A stretch of 53,355 nucleotides of DNA from Burkholderiales bacterium (GTDB taxonomy: Bacteria > Pseudomonadota > Gammaproteobacteria > Burkholderiales > SG8-41). Positions 1 through 10,608 of the stretch are shown here, piece by piece. The translations under genes were made by a program, and so were the position numbers. Position 1 is the stretch's first letter. Every line of letters begins with the position of its first letter. Location of the stretch: contig JAURHM010000017.1 of the NCBI GenBank assembly GCA_030833315.1, forward strand, positions 1 through 53,355, in the 5' to 3' direction. The notes under the pieces are model-generated. The model saw only the letters and a list, made by a program, of their open reading frames with translations, had not been told where the DNA came from and searched no databases.

Positions 1-1168
1 GCGCTTCATCGTCGCCGATGATCACCGCAAACCGCGCACCGCTGCCATCCGCTTTTTTCATCTGCGACTTGAAGCTGCCGCCGCCGCAATGCAGGATTAC
101 TGCAAGCCCTGCATCACGCATCTGCTCCGCCACCTGCTCCGCCCAGGCAGTCGCCGCATCACCCTGGCGAACGATATATACATCAGCCACCGCTTCCGGT
201 ACCGCCGCAGAACCGTCCACCAGCAAGGCCAGCAGCCGCTCGACACCCATCGCAAACCCGCAGGCCGGCGCCGCTTTGCCGCCGATCTGCTCAATCAAGC
301 CATCATAACGGCCGCCGGCACACACTGTACCCTGCGCCCCCAGCCGCTCGGTCACCCATTCGAAAACGGTGCCATTGTAATAGTCCAGCCCGCGCACAAG
401 GCGCGGATTGATGCGGAAGGCCAGCCCGGCGGCACGCAGTGAAGCCTGCAGCGCCGCAAATGCCTGCGCCGACTCGTCATCCAGATCGTCGGCCAGTTGC
501 GGCGCCGCCTCGATGAGCGACTGCATAGCCGGATTCTTGCTGTCGAGCACACGCAGCGGATTGCTGTGCATGCGCCGTTTCGCATCCTCATCCAGTTCGC
601 CGACCCGGCTTTCCAGATAAGCCACCAGCTTCGCACGATAACGCGCACGGGCTTCGGATGACCCCAGTGAATTCAGCTCCAGCGTAATGCCATCCAGTCC
701 CAGCGCCTTCCACAGCCGCGCGCACATCAGGATGTGCTCGGCATCGATATCCGGCCCGGCAAAACCCAGCGCCTCAACACCGACCTGATGAAATTGCCGG
801 TAACGCCCCTTCTGCGGTCGTTCGTGACGGAACATCGGTCCGCGGTACCACAGTCTTTGCGGACCGGGATAGAGCAGGTTGTGTTCAATCGCCGAGCGCA
901 CGCACGAAGCCGTACCCTCGGGACGCAGCGTCAGCTGTTCGCCGTTGAGTTCGTCTTTGAAGGTGTACATTTCCTTCTCGACGATATCCGTGACTTCGCC
1001 GATCGAACGCACGAACAGCTCGGTACGCTCCAGGATCGGCATGCGGATTTCACGATAACCATAGGCATGCAGCCAGCGCTGCACCGTATTCTCGAAAAAC
1101 GTCCAGTAGCGAGCATCATCCGGCAGCACATCATTCATGCCACGCACGCCCTGCACCCTGTTGGCCAT
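1..1168 (-). CDS. hisS: Histidine--tRNA ligase, C-terminus cut by window edge
   Basis: Charges tRNA-His with histidine in the cytoplasm. The reading frame is open from an ATG at 1168 to the left edge, giving about 389 residues of a usual 420-430; only the end of the anticodon-binding domain is missing. Class II motif 2 reads [19 protein letters not shown], the histidine-specific motif is seen as [12 protein letters not shown], and motif 3 as GFAMGVERL. The start is fixed by the typical N-terminus [16 protein letters not shown]. It lies 18 bp downstream of ispG on the same strand and is the last visible gene of the ndk-rlmN-pilW-rodZ-ispG-hisS block, so it is probably cotranscribed with it. 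Confidence 0.97.
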   Translation of the reverse strand, partial: MANRVQGVRGMNDVLPDDARYWTFFENTVQRWLHAYGYREIRMPILERTELFVRSIGEVTDIVEKEMYTFKDELNGEQLTLRPEGTASCVRSAIEHNLLYPGPQRLWYRGPMFRHERPQKGRYRQFHQVGVEALGFAGPDIDAEHILMCARLWKALGLDGITLELNSLGSSEARARYRAKLVAYLESRVGELDEDAKRRMHSNPLRVLDSKNPAMQSLIEAAPQLADDLDDESAQAFAALQASLRAAGLAFRINPRLVRGLDYYNGTVFEWVTERLGAQGTVCAGGRYDGLIEQIGGKAAPACGFAMGVERLLALLVDGSAAVPEAVADVYIVRQGDAATAWAEQVAEQMRDAGLAVILHCGGGSFKSQMKKADGSGARFAVIIGDDEA

Positions 1169-1186
1169 ATCCTGAATTCCGTCCGG

Positions 1187-2452
1187 TCAGCGCGCCGCGG
1201 CAACAGCCGCCTCGGCAACGCCGTAATGATCGCGCACGTATTGATCGACAATGCGCTGGAATTCTTCGGCGATCTGATCGCCCTTCAGTGTCACGGTTTT
1301 CACACCGTCGACAAAAACCGGCGCCACCGGTGTCTCGCCGGAACCTGGCAGACTGATGCCGATATTGGCCTGCTTGCTCTCGCCGGGTCCATTGACCACG
1401 CAGCCCATCACTGCAACGTGCATGTTCTCGACGCCGGGATAACGGCCGCGCCATTCGGGCATCTGCTCGCGCAGATAGCTCTGGATGCGATTGGCAAGCT
1501 CCTGAAACACCGTGCTCGTGGTGCGTCCGCAGCCGGGACAGGCAATCACCAGCGGTGCAAACGAACGCAGGCCCATGGTCTGCAGCATTTCCTGGGCAAC
1601 AATAACCTCACGGGTGCGGTCGCCGCCCGGCTCCGGCGTCAGCGATACACGGACCGTGTCTCCTATGCCTTCCTGCAGCAGCACCGCCATCGCCGCTGTC
1701 GACGCAACTATGCCCTTGGAGCCCATGCCCGCTTCGGTCAATCCCAAATGAAGCGGATAGTCACAACGCGACGCCAGGTCGCGATAGACCGAGATCAGAT
1801 CCTGTACGCCGCTGACCTTGCACGACAGGACAATACGGTCGTGATGCAGCCCCAGATCTTCAGCCTGTTTCGCGCTTTCGAGAGCGGAAGTCACAAGCGC
1901 ATCACGCATCACCACGGTCGCGTCGCGCGGCTGTGCCAGCCGTCCGTTTTCGTCCATCAATCGCGCCAGCAATTCCTGGTCAAGACTGCCCCAGTTGACG
2001 CCGATACGCACCGGCTTGTTCAGCCGGCAGGCAAAGTCAATCATGGTCGCGAACTGTTCGTCGCGCTTTGCTCCCTTGCCGACATTACCCGGGTTGATGC
2101 GCAGCTTGGCCAGGGCTTCGGCACAGGCCGGAAACTGGGTCAGCAGCCGGTGTCCGTTGAAATGAAAGTCGCCGACCAGCGGCACGTTGACGCCGCGCTT
2201 ATCGAGTTGCTCACGGATAACCGGTACCGCAGCAGCAGCCTCGGCATTGTTCACCGTCAACCGCACAACCTCTGATCCGGCACGTGCCAGTGCTGCAACC
2301 TGCTCGACAGTGCCCGAGATATCCGCCGTATCGGTATTGGTCATAGACTGCACGACAATCGGCGCGCCGCCGCCAACTAGCACATTCCCGACTTTTACTG
2401 TCGAGCTGCGCCGGCGTGGCGCCGGACCGTGAGATGGAAGACAGGCAGTCAT
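1187..2452 (-). CDS. ispG: (E)-4-hydroxy-3-methylbut-2-enyl-diphosphate synthase
   Basis: Iron-sulfur enzyme of the MEP isoprenoid pathway; converts MEcPP to HMBPP. The N-terminal TIM-barrel part carries [12 protein letters not shown] and the C-terminal part holds the 4Fe-4S ligands in CPGCGRTT and [10 protein letters not shown], as in the family. I chose the ATG at 2452 (421 aa): a GGAG lies 10 nt upstream and it begins 7 nt after the rodZ stop. An in-frame ATG at 2497 would overlap rodZ and add a non-conserved leader. It sits between rodZ and hisS in the housekeeping operon. Confidence 0.97.
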   Translation of the reverse strand: MTACLPSHGPAPRRRSSTVKVGNVLVGGGAPIVVQSMTNTDTADISGTVEQVAALARAGSEVVRLTVNNAEAAAAVPVIREQLDKRGVNVPLVGDFHFNGHRLLTQFPACAEALAKLRINPGNVGKGAKRDEQFATMIDFACRLNKPVRIGVNWGSLDQELLARLMDENGRLAQPRDATVVMRDALVTSALESAKQAEDLGLHHDRIVLSCKVSGVQDLISVYRDLASRCDYPLHLGLTEAGMGSKGIVASTAAMAVLLQEGIGDTVRVSLTPEPGGDRTREVIVAQEMLQTMGLRSFAPLVIACPGCGRTTSTVFQELANRIQSYLREQMPEWRGRYPGVENMHVAVMGCVVNGPGESKQANIGISLPGSGETPVAPVFVDGVKTVTLKGDQIAEEFQRIVDQYVRDHYGVAEAAVAAAR

Positions 2453-2459
2453 CAATGAA

Positions 2460-3365
2460 TTACTCCAGTGTAAATCGCGCCACTTCATTCTTGGCATACG
2501 GCGCCAGATCCACTGATCGTCCTTTGTAGGTCACTTTGACGCCGCTGGCGCTGCCAATCACCACATTCAGCGGCGGCACAACCTGGATGATCTGCACGGC
2601 ACCCGCAGGGCTAAGCTGGGAAAACACGATGCGATCATCCCGTTCGCGCACCTCAACCCAAGACTGTTTTTCAAAAACCATCTTCATTTCCACTGCGCCG
2701 GCGCGTTTTACCTCAGGCGCCGCAGCGGGTATCTGCTGGGTTGGTGGCGCAGATACGGTTGCGGGTGCAGGTGACTGCGCAGGCATGGGAGCCGGGACGG
2801 CAACTGGGACTGAAACCGGAGCCGGTTGAGCCGGCTCCGCAACGGGCTGAGTCGGCATTACTGCAGAAACGTCGCTCTGCGGCGGGAAAACCTGCTGCGC
2901 CACTGCCGGCGCCGGGGATACTGGAGTATCAGTCACCTCAGCAGGCGGCGATGAATGGATAAATTCGAACAGCACCACGATCGCCGCCAGCACTGCAATC
3001 AGCGCTGCATAAATCGGCCAGCGGGGTCCGCGGCCATCAGGGAACGGAATGTTATGGGAATGGGGAATCGCCGCACCGGCCGCCAGCGGATCCAAGGGCA
3101 TCGTCAACCCTGCAACAAGAGCTTCGCCATCCAGCTCCATCAGGCGCGCGTAATTGCGTACAAAGCCACGGACGAACACTGGCCCCGGCAGGCGTGCGTA
3201 GTCATCCGCCTCCAGCGCCTCGATCTGAGACGCCGAAAGCTTTAGCTGCTGCGCGATCTCGGCGACGGTCTGGTTACGGCTTGTGCGGGCCTCGGCCAGT
3301 GCACGCCCCGGGCGTATTGCGGACTCAGGAGCCGCGGATTCAACCGTTGTGTCGGTTTCGCTCAT
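2460..3365 (-). CDS. rodZ: RodZ-like cytoskeletal membrane protein (HTH / TM / DUF4115)
   Basis: Probable RodZ, the bitopic protein linking MreB to the inner membrane for rod shape. It has a cytoplasmic helix-turn-helix (about residues 17-85, with [20 protein letters not shown]), one transmembrane helix at about 116-136, a Pro/Ala-rich periplasmic linker at about 140-220, and a C-terminal beta domain of the DUF4115 type from about 225. This domain order and the 301-aa length fit the family. Its ATG overlaps the pilW stop by 4 bp (ATGA), implying translational coupling, and ispG follows after 7 bp. Confidence 0.9.
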   Translation of the reverse strand: MSETDTTVESAAPESAIRPGRALAEARTSRNQTVAEIAQQLKLSASQIEALEADDYARLPGPVFVRGFVRNYARLMELDGEALVAGLTMPLDPLAAGAAIPHSHNIPFPDGRGPRWPIYAALIAVLAAIVVLFEFIHSSPPAEVTDTPVSPAPAVAQQVFPPQSDVSAVMPTQPVAEPAQPAPVSVPVAVPAPMPAQSPAPATVSAPPTQQIPAAAPEVKRAGAVEMKMVFEKQSWVEVRERDDRIVFSQLSPAGAVQIIQVVPPLNVVIGSASGVKVTYKGRSVDLAPYAKNEVARFTLE

Positions 3366-4186
3366 TCAAACCGGCCCGCCTGCAACGCGGCTGCCTCTTT
3401 CGATTCAGGGAAATTCTTTCGCAGCTGCTGAGCGTAACTGGCCTCGCCATTGGCATTACCCATGCGGCGCTCGACCCGGACGGCAAGCCACAGCACTTCA
3501 GCGTTGGCCTGTGCGGCTTGAGCCAGACGGCGCAGATAACCCTGCGCAGCAGCGTAGTTCGCGGAAACATAAGCAAGGTCTGCCAGCTGGTAAAGCGCTT
3601 GCGCCTGATTGGGCCGCAGCGCCACGGCACGCAGGAAAAACTCCTGTGCGGAGGCGTCATCACCACGCCGGCGCGCACAGACACCGGCATTGACAAGCGA
3701 GCGTTCCGGATTCTGGTAAAGCGGATTCTGCACGGCCGTGAGCAGATATTTGATGCCCTCCGCTTCACGCTTGCGCTGACAGAGGAACATGCCGTAATTG
3801 TTGTTGGCGTCGGGATCCCCGGGCACCAGCCGCAGTGAACGGTTGAAACTTTCTTCAGCCCGCCGGTCATCCTTCAGCGCCGCATAAACCAGTGCCGCAA
3901 CGTTATATATCGGAGCGTAGGAAGAATCCGCCTGCTCCGCAATCCGCACCTCTTCCAGTGCCACGCCGAGGTTGCCGAGTTCGTAGTAACCGGCCGCCAG
4001 CTCGGTATGGATGCGTGCGCGGTTCCGGGCGTCGCTTTCGTTGCCGGTGGTATTCACTGAAGGCTGCAGGTCAGCCGACTGCTCCTGCATCCCGCCACCC
4101 GCGCAGCCGGTCACCAATACGGCCACAACAAGCCAACACGACCAAAGACGGCGATGCACGAACATTCCATTAACCTTGCAAATCAT
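3362..4186 (-). CDS. pilW: Type IV pilus biogenesis/stability lipoprotein PilW (PilF)
   Basis: Outer-membrane TPR lipoprotein needed for assembly of the PilQ secretin. The N-terminus is a lipoprotein signal with lipobox LVTGC (Cys28); the rest is a run of TPR-like helical pairs, for example in [16 protein letters not shown] and [19 protein letters not shown]. At 274 aa it matches the family. The start at 4186 overlaps the rlmN stop (ATGA) and has a GAGGAGAG Shine-Dalgarno 6-13 nt upstream, so it is preferred over the in-frame ATG at 4165. The rlmN-pilW-rodZ-ispG order is common in Betaproteobacteria. Confidence 0.92.
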   Translation of the reverse strand: MICKVNGMFVHRRLWSCWLVVAVLVTGCAGGGMQEQSADLQPSVNTTGNESDARNRARIHTELAAGYYELGNLGVALEEVRIAEQADSSYAPIYNVAALVYAALKDDRRAEESFNRSLRLVPGDPDANNNYGMFLCQRKREAEGIKYLLTAVQNPLYQNPERSLVNAGVCARRRGDDASAQEFFLRAVALRPNQAQALYQLADLAYVSANYAAAQGYLRRLAQAAQANAEVLWLAVRVERRMGNANGEASYAQQLRKNFPESKEAAALQAGRFE

Positions 4187-5316
4187 GTTCTGCTCTCCTC
4201 CAGGCGACGTTGCACGCGCCGGGTTTTGTCACGAACCTGTCCGGCCAGCTGGCCACAGGCGGCGTCAATGGTGTCGCCGCGCGTTTTTCGTACCGTCGTA
4301 GTCAGCCCCGCCTGATGCAGCACATCACGGAAAGCGGCAATAGCCGGTATCGCGCTGCGTTCATAACCGGAGCCCGGGAAAGGATTGAAAGGAATCAGAT
4401 TGATCTTGCAGGGCACATGCTTCACGGTCTGCACCAGGTCGCGGGCCTGCGCAACACTGTCATTGATACCGGCAAGCAACACATATTCAAAGGTGACGAA
4501 ATCCCGCGGCGCTTTTTCGATGTACCGCACGCAGGCAGCCATCAGCTCCCTGATCGGATACTTGCGGTTAATCGGCACCAGCTCATCGCGCAGCGCGTCG
4601 TTGGGGGCATGCAGCGATACCGCCAGCGCCACCGGACAGGCATCACGCAAACGATCCATCGCCGGCACGATGCCTGAAGTCGACAGGGTCAGTCGGCGGC
4701 GGGAAATACCGTAAGCATGGTCATCCAGCATCAGTTGCATTGCGGATACCACGTTATCGAAATTCGCCAGCGGCTCGCCCATGCCCATCATCACCACATT
4801 GGTGATGGGTCGCTCCATTCCGGTCGCCGCCGACAGGCTGCGGCTGGCGTGCCACAACTGACCGACAATTTCAGCCGTGGTCAGGTTACGGTTGAATCCC
4901 TGGCGTCCGGTCGAACAGAAGGAACATTCGAGCGCGCAGCCGGCCTGCGAGGAGATGCAGAGCGTGCCGCGATAACGTCGCGCTACAGGAGCGCCTTCGG
5001 CTGCCGGCTCGTCGTCCGCATCTCCTTCGGGAATATAGACGGCTTCAATAGCATTGCCGGTACCGACATCAAAAAGCCATTTACGGGTGCCGTCCGGCGC
5101 CGTGGTGTCTTTCAACACCCGCGGCGCCTCGATCACCGCACAGGCCGACAGTTGCTCGCGGAAACCGCGGGAAACGTCGGACATCAGAGCAAAGTCACAC
5201 ACACCGGACTGATGCATCCAGCGCATCATCTGCCGGGCGCGAAACGGTTTTTCGCCCCGTTCCGCGCACCACGACTGGAACTGCTCGCGGTTAAGCCCCA
5301 GCAGGTTGAGCGACAT
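4183..5316 (-). CDS. rlmN: 23S rRNA (A2503-C2)/tRNA (A37-C2) methyltransferase
   Basis: Radical SAM enzyme that methylates A2503 of 23S rRNA and A37 of some tRNAs. The CxxxCxxC cluster motif is visible as CALECSFC (Cys127, 131, 134). The glycine-rich SAM motif is MMGMGEP, and the C-terminal catalytic Cys is in [13 protein letters not shown]. An acidic insertion, roughly [13 protein letters not shown] at residues 98-110, precedes the radical SAM core and looks lineage-specific. The gene starts 27 bp after ndk and its stop overlaps the pilW start. Confidence 0.97.
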   Translation of the reverse strand: MSLNLLGLNREQFQSWCAERGEKPFRARQMMRWMHQSGVCDFALMSDVSRGFREQLSACAVIEAPRVLKDTTAPDGTRKWLFDVGTGNAIEAVYIPEGDADDEPAAEGAPVARRYRGTLCISSQAGCALECSFCSTGRQGFNRNLTTAEIVGQLWHASRSLSAATGMERPITNVVMMGMGEPLANFDNVVSAMQLMLDDHAYGISRRRLTLSTSGIVPAMDRLRDACPVALAVSLHAPNDALRDELVPINRKYPIRELMAACVRYIEKAPRDFVTFEYVLLAGINDSVAQARDLVQTVKHVPCKINLIPFNPFPGSGYERSAIPAIAAFRDVLHQAGLTTTVRKTRGDTIDAACGQLAGQVRDKTRRVQRRLEESRT

Positions 5317-5343
5317 GGGCAGCCCGGTTGTCTTGCACGCCGC

Positions 5344-5769
5344 TCAGCGCGAGTGCACTTCGAGTGCGGGAAAGAAATAAGCGATTTCGATGGCCGCATT
5401 TTGTACGGAATCGGAACCGTGCACGGCATTGGCGTCAATGCTGTCGGCAAAATCGGCGCGAATGGTGCCCTTGTCGGCTTTCTTCGGATCAGTGGCTCCC
5501 ATAAGGTCTCGGTTTTTCTGCATCGCGTTTTCACCTTCCAGCACCTGGATCATCACCGGGCCGGAAATCATGAAAGCTACGAGCTCACCGAAGAAGGGAC
5601 GCTCTTTGTGCACTGCGTAAAACCCTTCAGCCTGGGCTTTGGACAGCTGGGTCATACGGGCGGCAACAATTCGCAGCCCGGCCCCCTCAAAACGGGAGTA
5701 AATATGACCGATCACGTTTTTGGAAACGGCATCGGGTTTGATGATGGAAAGCGTGCGTTCGACAGCCAT
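5344..5769 (-). CDS. ndk: Nucleoside diphosphate kinase
   Basis: Balances NTP and dNTP pools by a ping-pong phosphotransfer. The active-site His117 is in NAVHGSDS, the N-terminus [15 protein letters not shown] is canonical, and 141 aa is the normal length. It is the first gene of the minus-strand block that continues through rlmN, pilW, rodZ, ispG and hisS, so the promoter of that block probably lies within 5770-5893. Confidence 0.98.
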   Translation of the reverse strand: MAVERTLSIIKPDAVSKNVIGHIYSRFEGAGLRIVAARMTQLSKAQAEGFYAVHKERPFFGELVAFMISGPVMIQVLEGENAMQKNRDLMGATDPKKADKGTIRADFADSIDANAVHGSDSVQNAAIEIAYFFPALEVHSR

Positions 5770-5854
5770 GAAAATCCCCTACTTCCAGAGTTTGAAATAA
5801 CCCCGAAGAATAGCACGATAACGTCTTGAATAAAAGACGTTTACCGGTCATGGC

Positions 5855-5886
5855 GGTCGTGCCGGAGCCTTTTCTCCAGCACGACC
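5855..5886 (-). terminator. Strong hairpin just after the TRAP permease gene
   Basis: The arms ggtcgtgccggag (5855-5867) and ctccagcacgacc (5874-5886) pair over about 12 bp with a 6-nt loop, 8 nt past the permease stop on the minus strand. No U-tract follows. A second inverted repeat, aacgtctt/aagacgtt, lies at about 5820-5842. It may be a terminator or an mRNA 3'-end stabiliser ahead of ndk. Confidence 0.45.
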
Positions 5887-5893
5887 TGAATCA

Positions 5894-8023
5894 TTAGGCA
5901 ACCGCCTTGCGCAACCGAAAACGCTGCCAAAAGTAAATAGGCAAACCGATACCAAGGCCAATAAAGTCACTTAGCCCCCCTGGATGCAGCAGGTTAAGTG
6001 CCCCGAAGAACAGGATGACTCGAAGGGGCATGGCAAGCTTGCCACCGAACCAGCCTTCCGTAGAGCCAGCAAGGAACCACACACCGATTGCCCCGGAAAT
6101 TGTTGCCTGCACAATTCCCAGCCACGGCCCCTGCATCAGCAACACGGGAGAGTAGAAAAACATGAATGGCACTAGAAAAGTCGCCAAACCCATCTTGAGC
6201 GCAGTCCAGGAGGTCTTCCACGGGTCAGCCTGCGCCATACCCGCTGCCGCAAACGAAGCCAGTGCAACCGGAGGGGTGATTGCCGAAACCACGGCAAAAT
6301 AGAACACAAACATGTGCGCTACCAGCACCGGGATGCCGATCTTGGTCAGACCTGGCGCAATGACCGCCGCGGCGATCGCATAAGCGGCGGTTGTCGGCAT
6401 GCCCATGCCGAGCACCAGCGCAACCAGTGCCGCAAACAGCATGGCTACGAGCTGGCTTGCACCGGCAATGCCGAGAATCAGCTCGGAAAACCGTCCGCCG
6501 ATGCCGGTCAGGGCGATCACACCAACAATGATGCCAGCGCAGGCACACACCGCAACCAGTTGCACTGTATCCCGCGCGGCGAGATTCAAGGCTTCCAGGG
6601 TGCGCTTCCAGCCGAACAGGAGTGCAGGAACCACCACCAGCACGAAAGCAAGTCCCCATACCGCCATTTCACCAAGCGGTTTAATCGCCGGCAAGCCGTG
6701 CTGAAAGCCGAGCGCAATCAGCAATCCGCCCGCCGCGAGGGCCGCGAAACGCAGCAGCAAGGCAGTCAGCACCACAGCCGCAGACCGCGGATCCTCCTGC
6801 CCTTCCGCACTGGTCAGATCGTTAAACAAGCGCGACAACCAGCCCGCAATCAACGCGGCGACGATGCCGAGACCGCCGGCGCGAAACGGCGAATAACCTT
6901 CCAGTAACGCCCAGACAAAGATGACCAGCGGTGAAAACAAGTAAAGCCGCGTCAGCATCAACTTCAGCGGCGGCAGCTCATTGCGTGGAACCCCCTTGAG
7001 ACCCAGCCGGATTGCATGCAGGTCAACGTGGATCCAGCAAGCCGTGTAAAAAAGTATTGCTGGAATGACTGCGGCAAGTGCAATCTGGCCGTAGGGAATT
7101 CCGGTGATCTCGGCCATCAGGAACGCGCCGGCTCCGAGTACCGGCGGCGTCATCTGGCCACCGGTGGAAGATGTTGCTTCAATCGCCGCCGCTGTCGAAC
7201 GATCGTAGCCAACCTTGCGCATCATCGGGATGGTCACCATGCCTGACGCCACGACATTGGCAACGGCTGATCCCGATATTGATCCGAACATGATGCCGGA
7301 GGCCACTGCAGCCTTGGCCGGCCCGCCGCGCGCCCAACCGAACATGGCATTGCAGAGGTCGTTGATGTAGTCGCCAACTTTCGACACCTGCAGGAAAGCC
7401 GCAAAGCACACAAACAGAATGATGTAGGAGGATGAAACCTGTGTGGTGACGCCAAAAATGCCGTATTCACTGTAAATATAGGTAAAAAACCGATCAACCG
7501 CAAAACCCTTGTGCTCCAGCACACCGGGCATCCACGGTCCGACAAAGCAATAAATAATGAACGCAGCAGCAATGATCGGCAGCGCGAGCCCCGAGGTGCG
7601 CCGAGCGAACTCCAGCACCAGCAGTGTCCCGACTACTCCGACGACCACATCGCCGGTGGTGAACTGCGCGCCGGCGCGAAACAGCAGGCCATCGAGTTCG
7701 ATGGCGATATACACCGCACAGCCTACCGAAGCCAGAACCAGCAGCCAGTCATACCATGGCACTCCGGTCTTGGCGGCCCTGCGGAACGGCGCATAGATAA
7801 TCAGGCCCAGAGCCGCGCCCCAGCCAACGTGTATCGCCCTGAACAACAGCGGCTCCAGTGAATAGACGTTGAGCACGTAAAGATGAAACAGGGTGAAACC
7901 AATGCACAAGACCGCCAACAACCACGTCTCCCAGCGGTGAAGCACGCGCCGGTTGCCACTGAATTCCTCATCAGCCATTGGCGGCTTGACGACCTCATCC
8001 ATCGCTGGCGTGGTTGTGCTCAT
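5894..8023 (-). CDS. TAXI-type TRAP transporter, fused small and large membrane subunits
   Basis: Integral membrane part of a tripartite ATP-independent periplasmic transporter. At 709 aa it is a DctQ-DctM fusion: a short N-terminal multi-helix part (residues about 35-170) followed by the large permease with the signatures SSSYIILFVCFAAFLQ, GSISGSAVANVVASG and TGIPYGQIALAA. Fused permeases of this kind pair with TAXI binding proteins, and one is encoded immediately upstream (8093-9085). The start has GGGAGGAAC directly before the ATG. The substrate cannot be read from sequence; relatives take up organic acids. Confidence 0.92.
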   Translation of the reverse strand: MSTTTPAMDEVVKPPMADEEFSGNRRVLHRWETWLLAVLCIGFTLFHLYVLNVYSLEPLLFRAIHVGWGAALGLIIYAPFRRAAKTGVPWYDWLLVLASVGCAVYIAIELDGLLFRAGAQFTTGDVVVGVVGTLLVLEFARRTSGLALPIIAAAFIIYCFVGPWMPGVLEHKGFAVDRFFTYIYSEYGIFGVTTQVSSSYIILFVCFAAFLQVSKVGDYINDLCNAMFGWARGGPAKAAVASGIMFGSISGSAVANVVASGMVTIPMMRKVGYDRSTAAAIEATSSTGGQMTPPVLGAGAFLMAEITGIPYGQIALAAVIPAILFYTACWIHVDLHAIRLGLKGVPRNELPPLKLMLTRLYLFSPLVIFVWALLEGYSPFRAGGLGIVAALIAGWLSRLFNDLTSAEGQEDPRSAAVVLTALLLRFAALAAGGLLIALGFQHGLPAIKPLGEMAVWGLAFVLVVVPALLFGWKRTLEALNLAARDTVQLVAVCACAGIIVGVIALTGIGGRFSELILGIAGASQLVAMLFAALVALVLGMGMPTTAAYAIAAAVIAPGLTKIGIPVLVAHMFVFYFAVVSAITPPVALASFAAAGMAQADPWKTSWTALKMGLATFLVPFMFFYSPVLLMQGPWLGIVQATISGAIGVWFLAGSTEGWFGGKLAMPLRVILFFGALNLLHPGGLSDFIGLGIGLPIYFWQRFRLRKAVA

Positions 8024-8040
8024 GTTCCTCCCTCCCGGAT

Positions 8041-8074
8041 AAAAAAAACCGCACTGTGCTTACGCGCAGTGCGG
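8041..8074 (-). terminator. Intrinsic terminator between TAXI binding protein and permease
   Basis: On the minus strand the arms ccgcactg and cagtgcgg (8049-8056 with 8067-8074) form a GC-rich stem, extended inward by three more pairs (one a wobble), around a ttac loop. Eight consecutive U follow. It lies between the binding-protein stop (8093) and the permease start (8023), so it should let only part of the transcription into the permease and give excess binding protein. Confidence 0.85.
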
Positions 8075-8092
8075 TGTTCTGCAATTGACCGA

Positions 8093-9085
8093 TCAGCCCT
8101 TGTATTCCGGCGGAATCAGGTGCTTGGGCACGGCAATGCCCTTTTCCTTGAAATAGCGAATTGCGCCCGGATGGAACGGCAGGAATCCGTTGCGGTTCCA
8201 GTTGGCAAGCAGCGTCTCTTTCGCAGCCGCATGCCCCTTGACCATCTGCGCGTTGTTTTCAAGCACCGCCTTGACCACGGCATACACCAGTTCTTCAGAT
8301 ACATCCTTGCCGGCAATCGCAAAGTTGTAGAGGCCAACAGTCTTGTGATCCTCGGCCTGCTGCTTGTAAGTGCCTTTGGGAATCAGCGAGTCCGACAATT
8401 CCGGCAATGCCGCTTTGACCTTCTTCAACTCATCATCGCTGAAGGTGAAAAAGCGGACCTTGTTGGTCGTCTCAAGCTCGGAATATGCGGCAATCGGTAC
8501 ACCCGCGCAAAACGGGAACGCATCGATCAGACCGTCCTGCAGGTTCGCCGACATGTCGGAGGCCTGTCCGTTGCGGATCGTGGTGTCGATATTCAGCGCC
8601 TTGAACATCAGCGGGAAATACGTGCCGCAGGTGCCGGCACGCGGCCCGACGCCCGATTTCTTGCCCGCCAGATCCTTGACCGACTTGATGCCCGACTTCT
8701 CCAGCGCCACGAAATGAAACGGCGTGTCGTACATCGGGAACATTGCACGGATGTTGCTGTACTTCTTGCCCTTGGTCCATTCGCCCTTGCCTTCCCAGGC
8801 CTGCAGCGCTACGCCCATCGTAGTCATGCCGAAATCGATCTGCTTGGAATCAGTCAGAATGATGTTCTGGTTGGGGCCCTGGGTTTGCTGGGTGCTGATG
8901 CTGGTGCCGATTTTTTCGTTAACCAAACTGGCCCACACCTGTCCATAAACAAAATAAGTACCTCCGACAGACGCAGTGCCCAGCGTCAAATTGGTGGGCC
9001 ACTTGCCTTGTGCGAGCGCCGCAGTCGCGAATATCAGGCCGGCAACGGCCGCGATCGCGAATTTCACTACCTTTGCAATTGCCAT
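8093..9085 (-). CDS. TAXI family TRAP transporter solute-binding protein
   Basis: Periplasmic receptor for the permease encoded at 5894-8023. The N-terminus is a cleavable signal peptide ending near ATAALAQ. The mature protein starts with the family pattern LTLGTASVGGTYFVYGQV and contains the TAXI core features NQNIILTDSKQIDFGMTT and GPRAGTCGTYFPLMF. I place the start at ATG 9085, which has GAGGAAG 6-12 nt upstream; an in-frame GTG at 9100 overlaps that Shine-Dalgarno. The product is 330 aa, normal for the family. Confidence 0.93.
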   Translation of the reverse strand: MAIAKVVKFAIAAVAGLIFATAALAQGKWPTNLTLGTASVGGTYFVYGQVWASLVNEKIGTSISTQQTQGPNQNIILTDSKQIDFGMTTMGVALQAWEGKGEWTKGKKYSNIRAMFPMYDTPFHFVALEKSGIKSVKDLAGKKSGVGPRAGTCGTYFPLMFKALNIDTTIRNGQASDMSANLQDGLIDAFPFCAGVPIAAYSELETTNKVRFFTFSDDELKKVKAALPELSDSLIPKGTYKQQAEDHKTVGLYNFAIAGKDVSEELVYAVVKAVLENNAQMVKGHAAAKETLLANWNRNGFLPFHPGAIRYFKEKGIAVPKHLIPPEYKG

Positions 9086-9247
9086 GGTTTTCTTCCTCAC
9101 TATGGGTCGTTAGGGATTCCAGGATGCGCTCCTGCAGATTTTGCGGAGCGTTATTCTCATCCTGCGGACCAGCTAAATCAGGTTATCAAAGCCCCCCGCG
9201 TTTAGCAAACCTCCGGCAGATTGTTTTGTCCCCGACAATCCCGGCGG

Positions 9248-10567
9248 TCAGAACGGCCCAGGCACCCAGACCGGAATAAGGCCTTTTCCGCCCTGTGCGC
9301 ACCGGAATCGCACATCGACGCCGATACCGGGCACGGCGGCAAGCTCGTCTCCCAGAAACAGCAAGGGCAGCCGTTCACGCAGCCATGGCGGCAATACGCT
9401 TTCCTGCAACAGGTTGCGCAACGTGCGCCGCGGCCCCCCGGACGCCAGACGTAGCACTTCGCCGCCGTGCCTGATACGAACCGTCAGTCGGCCGCGTTGC
9501 AGCCATCCGGCGGCGATGCCGCTGCCCTTGCGCTGCTCAAGTCGCAGGGTGCCGCCCAGTTGCGGCAAAACCAGTGGCGCGCGACCGCGCCATACCATCT
9601 CGAAGTCCCGCGGCAATGGCGGCAAAGGAGCCACCACGTGTAGTGCGCCCTTGAACCGCCGCAGCTCGAAATCACCCAGATCAACGCAGACTCGTGCGTC
9701 CGCGCGTGCCGTCAACGCCTGGCGCAGCAATTCATCCAGCCGCCCGGCTTCGGGCATAAGCACGCCATGGCGGCGCAGAAACCTTCGCAACGCATTGCGT
9801 GCCCGGTGTGCGGGCATGTCCTGCAACTGCGCCAGCGCAATCGATGCCCCTTCAGCATCGGCCCCGATGTCCTGGTCAGCCAGCACATCGAGCAAATCCG
9901 ACGCTTCAGCCTGCAGCCGCGCTGCACGTGCCAGCACGATGCCTGCACCAGGCACCCTGCGTTCGATCAATGGCAGCACGTCATGGCGCAGAAAATTGCG
10001 CAGGTAAGCACGGTCGAGATTGCTGTCATCCTCCACCCAGGACAGCCGATGGTGGCGCGCGTAGGCCTCGATGTCACTGCGCGGAACATCGAGCAATGGT
10101 CGCCAAACCGCCGGAATGCCTGGTTTGAATACAGGCATGGCGGAAAGGCCGCGCGGACCCGCGCCTCGCAGCAACTGCAGCAGCAACGTCTCGGACTGGT
10201 CATCACGGTTATGAGCCAGCGCCACGACATCGGCATTGCAGGCCGAAAATACCCTGTGGCGGGCCGCCCGCGCCGCCGCCTCGGTACTGTTGCCGCGCGG
10301 CACTTCGACTTTTGCGATTTCCAGTTTCACGCCCAGATCGCGACAGTAACGGCGGCAATGCGTGGCCCAGGCTGCCGCATGCGTGCTGATCTGGTGATTG
10401 ACATGAATCGCAGAGATCCGTCCCGGAGGCAGGCGCAATCCCCGTCGCAACAGGTGCAGCAGCACGACGGAATCGACGCCGCCGCTGAGACCGACGTCAA
10501 TACGGGCTTTGCCCAAGCCACCCGCTTCAAGCGCGGCGCGAACCAGACTGACCAGGCTGTCAGTCAT
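9248..10567 (-). CDS. tilS: tRNA(Ile)-lysidine synthetase
   Basis: Modifies C34 of tRNA-Ile(CAU) to lysidine so that it reads AUA. The ATP-pyrophosphatase P-loop is SGGVDS at residues 28-33, preceded by RIDVGL. HNRDDQSETLLLQLLRGAG and YLRNFLRHDVLP are typical family motifs. The C-terminal third corresponds to the TilS substrate-binding domains (VRIRHGGEVLRL). At 439 aa the protein is complete. It lies 41 bp downstream of accA on the same strand, as in many Betaproteobacteria. Confidence 0.96.
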   Translation of the reverse strand: MTDSLVSLVRAALEAGGLGKARIDVGLSGGVDSVVLLHLLRRGLRLPPGRISAIHVNHQISTHAAAWATHCRRYCRDLGVKLEIAKVEVPRGNSTEAAARAARHRVFSACNADVVALAHNRDDQSETLLLQLLRGAGPRGLSAMPVFKPGIPAVWRPLLDVPRSDIEAYARHHRLSWVEDDSNLDRAYLRNFLRHDVLPLIERRVPGAGIVLARAARLQAEASDLLDVLADQDIGADAEGASIALAQLQDMPAHRARNALRRFLRRHGVLMPEAGRLDELLRQALTARADARVCVDLGDFELRRFKGALHVVAPLPPLPRDFEMVWRGRAPLVLPQLGGTLRLEQRKGSGIAAGWLQRGRLTVRIRHGGEVLRLASGGPRRTLRNLLQESVLPPWLRERLPLLFLGDELAAVPGIGVDVRFRCAQGGKGLIPVWVPGPF

Positions 10568-10608
10568 GCCGTTTCGTCTGTGCCGGAAGCCATCGACAGG
10601 CTGCCGCT

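Noticed and set aside
734-2275. 513-codon open frame on the plus strand
   Set aside because: It runs antisense to hisS and ispG, both certain, and its translation is His/Arg/Gln-rich with no family pattern; it is a high-GC shadow.
4717-5829. 370-codon plus-strand open frame
   Set aside because: Antisense to rlmN and ndk; no start signal or family match.
7883-9205. 440-codon plus-strand open frame
   Set aside because: Antisense to the TAXI binding protein gene and the start of the permease gene; no motif, shadow frame.
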